Source of the DNA: Erysipelotrichaceae bacterium
Lineage (GTDB): Bacteria; Bacillota_I; Bacilli_A; Erysipelotrichales; Erysipelotrichaceae
Assembly (NCBI GenBank): GCA_017404205.1
Contig: JAFRCV010000010.1
Span: 1-33,234, forward strand
Direction of reading: 5' to 3'
Length of the DNA stretch: 33,234 nucleotides
The notes under the pieces: generated by a model
Database searches by the model: none
What the model was told of the DNA's origin: nothing
Seen by the model: the letters and a program-made list of their open reading frames with translations, nothing else
Position numbers and translations under genes: made by a program
Shown: piece after piece, positions 9,033-15,412 of the stretch
Layout of the letters: every line of letters begins with the position of its first letter
Numbering within the stretch: the first letter of the stretch is position 1

Positions 9033-9603
9033 AAGAATATTAATTACAATTGGACTAATATGTGCCTTATTGATACAAACTCCGATACTTGAAGTAAATG
9101 CTGAAGTACTTACAGCTCCTTTTAAAAGTGTTTTTGCAGTCGACATTGCATCTCCTTCAACTATTTTAAATGTTCCAAGAACGGCCATAAAAGACACAAA
9201 GACTTTGAATTATTTAGCGAAATTCTTAGACAATAAGATTAAAACAGTATCAAAGAATATTGAAAACAGTCTAGAGAATGGAAAAACTAATTTGACAAGT
9301 CTTAATTCTGCATGGGATATCGCTAATTTCTTAGTGGGGAAACCAGGCACTTGTTTCTATATCGCTTCTTTATTCGTTGAAATGTATCAAGGTAAGGAAC
9401 ATAAAATAGCCAATGCCTATGAAGTTAGTGAGCCAATGCTTGGTGATGTCATATATTATGCAGACGGTGGCTTAGGAATAGAACATTGGGCTATTTATCT
9501 AGGCGACAATTTAGCTTTACAAGGTAACTATTTAGGAACTACGATTATTGGTCCTGTATATATCAATAACGCAAGTGAACCGATATATTATCGCGTTCCA
9601 TAA
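9022..9603 (+). CDS. Exported NlpC/P60-like cysteine peptidase or amidase
   Basis: A 193-residue protein with an N-terminal signal peptide (K4-R5, hydrophobic core about 6-23, likely cleavage after A27). The C-terminal half resembles NlpC/P60 folds: C111 in KPGTCFYIASLF as nucleophile, then LGDVIYYADGG, then H155 in EHWAIYLGD and an ALQGN stretch. It likely cleaves or binds cell-wall peptide outside the membrane. The Cys motif lacks the usual DCSG, so it is a divergent member; a CHAP-like relative is an alternative. The ATG lies inside the last codons of ysxC, giving a lon-ysxC-peptidase operon. The ribosome binding site (GAAAAAGG) is weak and close. Confidence 0.75.
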   Translation: MVFKRILITIGLICALLIQTPILEVNAEVLTAPFKSVFAVDIASPSTILNVPRTAIKDTKTLNYLAKFLDNKIKTVSKNIENSLENGKTNLTSLNSAWDIANFLVGKPGTCFYIASLFVEMYQGKEHKIANAYEVSEPMLGDVIYYADGGLGIEHWAIYLGDNLALQGNYLGTTIIGPVYINNASEPIYYRVP

Positions 9604-9645
9604 TGAAAAAATTTACATTTTATTGAAAAAACATATCAAAATCAA

Positions 9646-9674
9646 TTGACTGTATTAAATTATAATGTTAGTAT
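9646..9674 (+). promoter_or_regulatory. Probable promoter of the liv operon leader
   Basis: TTGACT (9646-9651) is followed after 17 bases by TAGTAT (9669-9674). A better -10-like TATAAT lies at 9661-9666 but has no matching -35. Either choice puts transcription start at about 9673-9682, just before the putative leader peptide start at 9689. Confidence 0.55.
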
Positions 9675-9688
9675 TTTTTTATAGATTT

Positions 9689-9787
9689 ATGAAAAGACTA
9701 ACTGAACGATGTATAAAAAGCATCAATGAAATTATTGTCATTATTATTCGACTACAAGTCTTATGTGGCCTTGTTATTGTTGCGTAA
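9689..9787 (+). CDS. Putative Ile/Val/Leu-rich leader peptide of the liv operon
   Basis: A 32-codon ORF (ATG 9689, TAA 9785) lies between the likely liv promoter and an intrinsic terminator. Sixteen of its 32 residues are Ile, Val or Leu, clustered in the second half as IIVIIIRLQVLCGLVIVA, much like the control region of the enterobacterial ilv leader peptide. Its stop lies two bases before the 5' arm of a potential antiterminator, the position needed for ribosome-controlled attenuation. Against it: no Shine-Dalgarno sequence is visible and the 5' untranslated region would be very short. A second overlapping ORF (9726-9821, 31 residues, with a run of four Leu codons) is an alternative reading. 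The role is inference. Confidence 0.5.
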   Translation: MKRLTERCIKSINEIIVIIIRLQVLCGLVIVA

Positions 9788-9789
9788 TA

Positions 9790-9856
9790 TTGATAATGTT
9801 TCAGTTATGATTGTTATTTAGATGAGCTGAAGTTATCAATGCTCATCTTTTATTTT
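9790..9856 (+). promoter_or_regulatory. Transcription attenuator of the liv operon: antiterminator and terminator
   Basis: Terminator: 8-bp stem 9820-9827 with 9841-9848, extended inward by TGA/TCA, followed by TTTTATTTT (9848-9856). Competing antiterminator: 9790-9796 pairs with 9833-9839 (7 bp) and 9800-9804 pairs with 9827-9831 (5 bp, plus a possible G-T pair), about 12-13 pairs with a 2-base bulge. Forming the antiterminator traps the terminator's 5' arm in its loop, so the two exclude each other. No T-box motif (GGTGG...CCGCG) is present. The terminator is clear; the switching model is inference from the pairing and the upstream ORF. Confidence 0.7.
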
Positions 9857-9895
9857 GAGTATCTAGTTAGATATTTCATATAGAAGGGAAAGGTT

Positions 9896-11044
9896 ATGAA
9901 AAAATTATTAGCTATTTTATTTGCATTACTTCTTCTTGTTGCTTGTGGAAGCGATAAAGGAAGTGGCGATCCAACAACTATTAAAATTGGTGGATCTGGA
10001 CCATTAAGCGGTGGCGCTGCTGTTTATGGTAATGATGTCTATCATGCTGCTTTATTAGCTGTTGAAGAAATCAATGAACTTGAAGGAAAAGAATTCTTTG
10101 AATTACGTTTTGAAGATGATGAAGCTGATCCTGAAAAATCACCAAATGCTTATGGCGTATTAAAGGATTGGGGCATGCAAGTTTCAATTTATACAACAAC
10201 TTCAGGTGCAGGACTAGCTGTTGCTGAAGATTATTACAATGATCGTATATTTGCTTTAACTCCAAGTGGTTCAAATCCTGGCTTGGTTTATACAAACAAT
10301 ATGGTTTATGACAACTGTTTCCAAGTATGTTTTACTGACCCTAACCAAGGTGTAGCTTCTGCTGATTACATCAAACAAAATGAACTTGGTGATAAAGTCG
10401 CAATTATTTATCGTTCTGATGATGATTATTCAACGGCTATTTATCAAACATTTAAAGCTGAAGCTGAAAAGATTGGCTTAAATGTTGTGTATGAAGGATC
10501 ATTTATTAATACTGACAGTGATTATTCAACTCAATTAAATGCTTCAATGAATGCTGAAGCAGATGTTGTTTTCCTTCCTATTTATTATGGCCCAGCTGCT
10601 AGTATCTTAACACAAGCTGATGGTATGAATTATAAGCCAATCTTCTTTGGTGTTGATGGTATGGATGGCATCTTAACACAAGAAGGTTTCAATGTTGAAC
10701 TTGCTGAAGGCGTATATTTATTAACACCATTTGCTGCTGATAGTGATGATGAAAAGACAGTTAATTTTGTTAATGCATTTAAGGCAAAATTTGGTGGTAG
10801 TGTTCCTACTCAATTTGGTGCTGATGCTTATGATGCTGTCTATGCAATTTATCAAGCATGCAAAAATGCTGGTGTTGATGGAACGAATACTGCTGAAGAA
10901 ATTTGTGATGCTTTAATCAAGCAATTCACAACTATGTCTTTTGATGGATTGACAGGTGAGGCAACATGGAATTTAAAAGGTGAAGTTTCTAAATCACCTA
11001 AAGCTGTTATTATTGAAAACGGTGCATATACTGCTGCTGAATAA
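9896..11044 (+). CDS. livJ: Branched-chain amino acid ABC transporter substrate-binding lipoprotein
   Basis: A 382-residue extracellular type I periplasmic-binding-fold protein (Peripla_BP_6 family). The signal peptide ends in a lipobox VAC with C17 as the lipidated residue. The mature part begins IKIGGSGPLSGGAAVYG, the family's typical first strand and ligand-binding loop. It captures Leu/Ile/Val, or possibly other neutral amino acids or amides, and delivers them to LivHM. The start has GAAGGGAAAGG upstream. Expression is probably set by the attenuator immediately upstream, and a hairpin separates it from livH. Confidence 0.95.
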   Translation: MKKLLAILFALLLLVACGSDKGSGDPTTIKIGGSGPLSGGAAVYGNDVYHAALLAVEEINELEGKEFFELRFEDDEADPEKSPNAYGVLKDWGMQVSIYTTTSGAGLAVAEDYYNDRIFALTPSGSNPGLVYTNNMVYDNCFQVCFTDPNQGVASADYIKQNELGDKVAIIYRSDDDYSTAIYQTFKAEAEKIGLNVVYEGSFINTDSDYSTQLNASMNAEADVVFLPIYYGPAASILTQADGMNYKPIFFGVDGMDGILTQEGFNVELAEGVYLLTPFAADSDDEKTVNFVNAFKAKFGGSVPTQFGADAYDAVYAIYQACKNAGVDGTNTAEEICDALIKQFTTMSFDGLTGEATWNLKGEVSKSPKAVIIENGAYTAAE

Positions 11045-11052
11045 TAATGATT

Positions 11053-11088
11053 AAGTAGAGCTTATCTTTTGATAAGCTCTACTTGTTT
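11053..11088 (+). terminator. Strong hairpin between livJ and livH
   Basis: A perfect 14-bp stem (11053-11066 with 11071-11084) with a TTTT loop is followed by GTTTAA, a short T-run. It may be a partial terminator or a 3'-end stabiliser that lets the binding protein be made in excess over the membrane and ATPase subunits. Confidence 0.7.
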
Positions 11089-11103
11089 AAATGGAGAATT
11101 GTT

Positions 11104-11985
11104 ATGGTATTTTTATCTTATTTAATATCAGGAATTGGTTTGGGTTCTGTTTATGCAATTATTGCGTTAGGATACTCAATGGTTTATGGCATTGCGAAGA
11201 TGCTTAATTTTGCGCATGGCGATGTTATTATGGTTGGCGCTTATGTTGCTTTCTTTGCGTTAAATCGCTTTAATATGCCAGCTATTTTAGCTGTTTTTAT
11301 GTCAGTAGTTGTTTGTACATTGCTTGGTGTAATTATTGAAAAATTGGCTTATAAACCGCTTAGAAACGCATCTTCATTAGCTGTATTAATAACAGCTATT
11401 GGTGTTTCTTATTTCTTGCAAAACTTTGCTCAACTAATATGGACATCTTCTCCAAAATTCTTTACTTCGATTGTTGGTAATGAATCATTTAGTCTATTTG
11501 ATGGAAAACTGAATATTTCTTATATAAATGTTTTAACAATTGTTTCATGTATTGTCATCATGATTGTTTTGACCTTGTTTATAAATAACACAAAAACTGG
11601 TAGGGCAATGCGTGCTTGTTCAGAAGATAAAGATGCTGCTAGACTTATGGGAATCAATGTCAATAGAACAATTTCAATTACTTTCGCTATTGGCTCAGGA
11701 CTTGCAGCAATTGCTTCAGTATTGCTATGTTCAACATATCCATCTGTTTCGCCAACTTTAGGATCAATGCCTGGAATTAAAGCTTTCACAGCTGCTGTAT
11801 TTGGGGGCATTGGTTCAATTCCTGGTGCTTTTGTTGGTGGCTTACTATTAGGAATTATTGAGAATCTATCTAAAGCGTATATTTCTACGCAATTATCTGA
11901 TGCAATTGTCTTTGCTGTTTTGATTATTGTTTTACTTATCAAACCTGCTGGAATTTTAGGTAAGAAAGTTAATGAGAAAGTGTAG
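11104..11985 (+). CDS. livH: Branched-chain amino acid ABC transporter permease LivH
   Basis: A 293-residue polytopic membrane protein of the LivH/LivM family. It contains the family's GIGLGSVYAIIALGYSMVYG and NFAHGD motifs near the N-terminus and a C-terminal A-F-T-A-A-V-F-G-G-I-G-S-I-P-G-A loop that contacts the ATPase. ATG 11104 is preferred because GGAGAA lies five bases upstream; the frame also opens at a TTG at 11083 inside the preceding hairpin, which is unlikely. It forms the translocation pore with LivM. Confidence 0.95.
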   Translation: MVFLSYLISGIGLGSVYAIIALGYSMVYGIAKMLNFAHGDVIMVGAYVAFFALNRFNMPAILAVFMSVVVCTLLGVIIEKLAYKPLRNASSLAVLITAIGVSYFLQNFAQLIWTSSPKFFTSIVGNESFSLFDGKLNISYINVLTIVSCIVIMIVLTLFINNTKTGRAMRACSEDKDAARLMGINVNRTISITFAIGSGLAAIASVLLCSTYPSVSPTLGSMPGIKAFTAAVFGGIGSIPGAFVGGLLLGIIENLSKAYISTQLSDAIVFAVLIIVLLIKPAGILGKKVNEKV

Positions 11986-11992
11986 GTTTGTT

Positions 11993-13060
11993 ATGAAAAA
12001 GAATAATATTTTGAAAAATATTTTAAATAAAAAAAGCTATCTTGCATATGGCTTAGTAATTGTTATTTATCTAATATGTGAAATCTTATTAAAGACAGGG
12101 AATATTTCTTCTTTGTTTAAAAATTTACTTGTCCCATGTACTTGTTATATAGTTGCTGCCTTGGCGTTGAATCTTTGTGTTGGACTATCTGGCGAATTGT
12201 CATTAGGTCATGCTGGATTTATGTCAATTGGTGCTTATAGTGCTATTTGTTTATCAGGACTACTAGCTAGTGCTATTCCTAATGCAATTTTAAGGCTTAT
12301 TTTAGCGATAATATTTGGAACAATAATGAGTGCGATATTTGGTTTTTTGATTGGCATACCTGTCTTAAAACTTGAAGGAGACTATTTAGCGATTGTTACT
12401 TTAGCTTTTTGTCAAATAATAGCTTCAATTCTAAATAATATTTATTTAGGATTTGATGAAAAAGGAATTCAATTCTCTTTTATAGAAAATAAACTTAATT
12501 TAAGTGATAGTGGTAAAGTCCTTTTAGGCGGTCCAATAGGCGCTTCAGGTACTGAAAGAATTTCAACTTTTACTGTGGGAATTGTTTTGATACTGATAAC
12601 TTTATTTATTATTTTTAATTTAATGAATTCAAAATACGGCCGTGCAATTATGGCAGCAAGAGATAACAGAATTGCTGCAGCATCTGTTGGCATCAATGTC
12701 ACAAAAACAAAAATGTTAGCATTTGTCCTATCCGCTGGACTTGCAGGAGCAGCAGGCGCTTTATATGGTCTTAATTTTTCAACTTTAGCTCCCGCAAAAT
12801 TTAGTTTTAATCAATCAATATTAATACTTGTGTATGTTGTGCTCGGTGGCTTAGGCAATATTGTTGGAACAATCGTTTCAACAAGTGCATTATTTATTCT
12901 TCCTGAATTATTAAGATCATTTGAATCATATCGTATGATTATTTATTCATTGATTTTAATTGGTATTATGCTAATAACAAACAACAAATTAATTAAACAA
13001 AAGATAGAAGAATTTAAGAATAAGAAAAAAACTTCTAAGGAGGTAATAGACAATGAATAA
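11993..13060 (+). CDS. livM: Branched-chain amino acid ABC transporter permease LivM
   Basis: About 355 residues with roughly ten hydrophobic segments. It has the LivM motif NLCVGLSGELSLGHAGFMSIGAYS and a C-terminal VYVVLGGLGNIVGT loop, the ATPase contact region. An upstream in-frame ATG at 11972 overlaps the end of livH; I prefer ATG 11993, which has GTAGG seven bases before it, but either is possible. The C-terminal tail is Lys-rich and cytoplasmic and overlaps livG by eight bases, so the two are translationally coupled. Confidence 0.93.
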   Translation: MKKNNILKNILNKKSYLAYGLVIVIYLICEILLKTGNISSLFKNLLVPCTCYIVAALALNLCVGLSGELSLGHAGFMSIGAYSAICLSGLLASAIPNAILRLILAIIFGTIMSAIFGFLIGIPVLKLEGDYLAIVTLAFCQIIASILNNIYLGFDEKGIQFSFIENKLNLSDSGKVLLGGPIGASGTERISTFTVGIVLILITLFIIFNLMNSKYGRAIMAARDNRIAAASVGINVTKTKMLAFVLSAGLAGAAGALYGLNFSTLAPAKFSFNQSILILVYVVLGGLGNIVGTIVSTSALFILPELLRSFESYRMIIYSLILIGIMLITNNKLIKQKIEEFKNKKKTSKEVIDNE

Positions 13061-13823
13061 TATCCCTGTATTAGAAGTTAGAAATTTAGGAATTGATTTT
13101 GGTGGCTTAACAGCAGTTAATCGATTTAATATTGTCATTAATAAACATCAAATTGTTGGCTTAATTGGTCCTAACGGTGCTGGTAAAACAACAGTCTTCA
13201 ATATGTTAACAAAAGTATATGAGCCAAGTAGAGGAACAATTGAATTAAATGGTAAAGAAATAAATAAATTATCGACTGTTGAAGTTAATAAAGCCGGCAT
13301 TGCAAGAACATTCCAAAATATTCGTCTATTCGACAATTTATCCGTAATAGATAATGTTTTAATTGGCATGCATAATTCAATTGAATATTCAGTTGCTTCT
13401 GGAATTATCAAATCTATTGCTTTTCGTAAACAAGAAAAGCAAGCCTATGATAAAGCACTAGAATTATTGAATATATTTAAACTTCAAGATTATAAAGATC
13501 ATCTTGCAAGCTCACTTCCATATGGTGGTCAAAGAAGACTTGAAATTTGTCGTGCACTTGCAAGTAATCCTTTGCTACTTTTACTTGATGAACCTGCTGC
13601 AGGTATGAATCCAAGTGAGACTGCTGAACTTATGAATACAATAAAAGACATTCGTGATCATTTTGATATTGCAATCTTGTTGATTGAACACGATATGAAA
13701 TTTGTCATGGGAATTTGTGATGAGATAACTGTATTGAACTATGGCACGACATTAGCTCATGGAACTCCTGAAGAAATTCAAAACAATAAAGAAGTTATTA
13801 AAGCTTATTTGGGAGGTGAATAA
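13053..13823 (+). CDS. livG: Branched-chain amino acid ABC transporter ATPase LivG
   Basis: 256 residues with Walker A GPNGAGKTT, a variant ABC signature YGGQRRLEICRAL, Walker B LLLLLDEPAAGMN and the switch histidine in IEHDM. The AGMNPSE after Walker B is characteristic of LivG. A full AAGGAGG (13037-13043) sits inside the end of livM. It pairs with LivF to energise LivHM, and its stop overlaps the livF start (TAATG). Confidence 0.96.
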   Translation: MNNIPVLEVRNLGIDFGGLTAVNRFNIVINKHQIVGLIGPNGAGKTTVFNMLTKVYEPSRGTIELNGKEINKLSTVEVNKAGIARTFQNIRLFDNLSVIDNVLIGMHNSIEYSVASGIIKSIAFRKQEKQAYDKALELLNIFKLQDYKDHLASSLPYGGQRRLEICRALASNPLLLLLDEPAAGMNPSETAELMNTIKDIRDHFDIAILLIEHDMKFVMGICDEITVLNYGTTLAHGTPEEIQNNKEVIKAYLGGE

Positions 13824-14521
13824 TGCTAGAGATTAAAAATCTATCTGTAAGTTATGGCATGATTGAAGCCGTTAAAAATGTTAATATAACAATCAATGAT
13901 AATGAGATATGTTCATTGATAGGCGCAAATGGAGCAGGCAAGACAACTATCATGCATACAATATCTGGATTACTAAGTCCAACAAGTGGTGAAATTCTAT
14001 TAGATGGTGAAAATCTTTTAAAGATGAGTAGTGAAGAGATAGTTAAAAGAGGTATCATTCAAGTTCCAGAAGGTCGTCGTATCTTTCAAAAAATGAGTGT
14101 AAATGAAAATATTCTTTTGGGCGCTTATCAAAGAAAAAATATTGAAGATGAAGAATATGATTATATTTATTCTTTATTTCCAATTCTTAAAGAAAGATCA
14201 AAACAATTAGCTGGAACATTATCTGGTGGTGAACAACAGATGTTGGCAATGGCTAGAGCGCTTGTTGGAAAACCAAAAATAATGTTGTTAGATGAACCAA
14301 GTATGGGACTTGCACCATTACTTGTTAAGAATATTTTCGATATAATAAAGACGATAAATGAAAAGGGAACAACAATATTCTTAGTTGAACAAAACGCTAA
14401 TATGGCATTAGCTATCGCAAGTCACGCTTATGTTATGGAAACCGGAAAAATTGCTTTAGAAGGTACAGGCAAAGAATTAGCAGAAAGCGAAAAGGTACAA
14501 AAACTTTATTTAGGAGGTTAG
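13823..14521 (+). CDS. livF: Branched-chain amino acid ABC transporter ATPase LivF
   Basis: 232 residues with Walker A GANGAGKTT, signature LSGGEQQMLAMARAL, Walker B IMLLDEPSMGLAP and the switch histidine position replaced by Q in VEQNAN, which is normal for LivF. The PEGRRIFQKMSVNENILLGAY stretch is also LivF-typical. It is coupled by a one-base overlap to livG and followed after one base by the CBS-ACT gene, whose ribosome binding site lies in the end of livF. Confidence 0.96.
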   Translation: MLEIKNLSVSYGMIEAVKNVNITINDNEICSLIGANGAGKTTIMHTISGLLSPTSGEILLDGENLLKMSSEEIVKRGIIQVPEGRRIFQKMSVNENILLGAYQRKNIEDEEYDYIYSLFPILKERSKQLAGTLSGGEQQMLAMARALVGKPKIMLLDEPSMGLAPLLVKNIFDIIKTINEKGTTIFLVEQNANMALAIASHAYVMETGKIALEGTGKELAESEKVQKLYLGG

Positions 14522-14522
14522 T

Positions 14523-15161
14523 ATGTTTGTTAAAGATGTAATGACAAAAAATCCAATCACAATCACACCTGATGATGTAGTATCAAATGCTGTAGATATA
14601 TTTCAAAATAATAATTTTCATCGTCTACCTGTTGTCGATAAATCAAATCATGTAGTTGGTTTAATTACTGAAAGAATAGTTGCTGAAAATGTTCCAAGTA
14701 AGGCGACTTCTCTTTCAATTCATGAAATTAATTATTTATTAAATAAAACTACTATTGGCGACATTATGCTTAAAGATATTAAATCAATTGGTCCTAATGC
14801 ATTGCTTGAAGAAGCTGCTGCATTAATGATGGAAACTAGAGTATTTACACTACCAGTTGTTGACCAAGGATTTTTAATTGGCGTTATAACCCAAAAAGAT
14901 ATCTTTAATGCTTTTATTGAAGTTCAAGGCTACTACAATAAAGGCACAAGAGTTGTTGTGACAATTGAAAATGACCAACCAGGTATTTTAAGAGATATTG
15001 CAACAATCTTTGCAAACAATAATATTTCGATTACGCATTTAGTGGTTGAAAGAAATGAGGCAATCAATATTGTTATTCGTGTTGATGAAATTGATAGTGA
15101 TAAAGTAAAAGATTTACTTTCTGATAGATATCAAATTATCGATATTAAGTCTTATAAGTAA
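14523..15161 (+). CDS. CBS-CBS-ACT domain protein (AcuB-like), likely ligand sensor of the liv operon
   Basis: A 212-residue soluble protein. Two CBS motifs form a Bateman module (about 1-56, VKDVMTKNPITITPDD, and about 75-130, IGDIMLKDIKSIGPNA). An ACT domain follows (about 140-212, VVVTIENDQPGILRDIATIF). CBS pairs commonly bind adenosyl nucleotides and ACT domains bind amino acids. Being the last gene of livJHMGF with one base of spacing, it may sense energy state and an amino acid to regulate transport or metabolism; that is inference. AGGAGG (about 14513-14518) sets the start. AcuB of Bacillus shares this domain order, but a link to acetoin use is not supported here. Confidence 0.88.
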   Translation: MFVKDVMTKNPITITPDDVVSNAVDIFQNNNFHRLPVVDKSNHVVGLITERIVAENVPSKATSLSIHEINYLLNKTTIGDIMLKDIKSIGPNALLEEAAALMMETRVFTLPVVDQGFLIGVITQKDIFNAFIEVQGYYNKGTRVVVTIENDQPGILRDIATIFANNNISITHLVVERNEAINIVIRVDEIDSDKVKDLLSDRYQIIDIKSYK

Positions 15162-15191
15162 TTGATTATTTGTTGGCTTATATATTAAAAT
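15162..15191 (+). promoter_or_regulatory. Probable promoter of the valS T-box leader
   Basis: TTGATT (15162-15167) and TAAAAT (15186-15191) are 18 bases apart, immediately after the CBS-ACT stop. Transcription would start at about 15198, exactly at the base of T-box Stem I. Confidence 0.55.
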
Positions 15192-15197
15192 TAAAAA

Positions 15198-15400
15198 GGT
15201 TAAGAAAAGAAGGAAGTAATTATTGCTGGTAATAAGAGATATTCTGTTTGCTGAAAAGGATACAAGGCAATAATGAAAAGTAGTCTTGGAGCCTATATAT
15301 TGAAATAGTAGTAAATATATACGTTTACTCGCGTTAAGAGTTTAAGTAAAAAATAAGGTGGTACCGCGCGTTTGCGCCCTTTTACCACCTTTTATTTATT
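15198..15400 (+). ncRNA. T-box leader of valS, Val specifier
   Basis: The conserved T-box sequence AAGGTGGTACCGCG is at 15355-15368. Stem I can be folded from TTAAGA (15200-15205) with TCTT (15284-15287) at the base and TTATTGC with GCAATAA (about 15220-15273) above. This leaves a specifier loop containing GTA (15280-15282), a Val codon; the next three bases, GTC, also read Val. The terminator uses AAGGTGGTA (15355-15363) with TACCACCTT (15383-15391), enclosing a GCGC/GCGC inner stem and followed by TTTATTTATTTT. Uncharged tRNA-Val would favour the antiterminator and raise valS expression. Confidence 0.93.
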
Positions 15401-15412
15401 TTAGGAGGATTT

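Noticed and set aside
9604-9895. T-box or known riboswitch in front of livJ
   Set aside because: There is no AGGTGG...ACCGCG motif and no Stem I features, unlike the two clear T-boxes at valS and thrS. The leader ORF plus alternative stems explain the region better.
11083-11103. livH start at TTG 11083
   Set aside because: It lies inside the 3' arm of the livJ-livH hairpin and has no ribosome binding site; ATG 11104 has GGAGAA.
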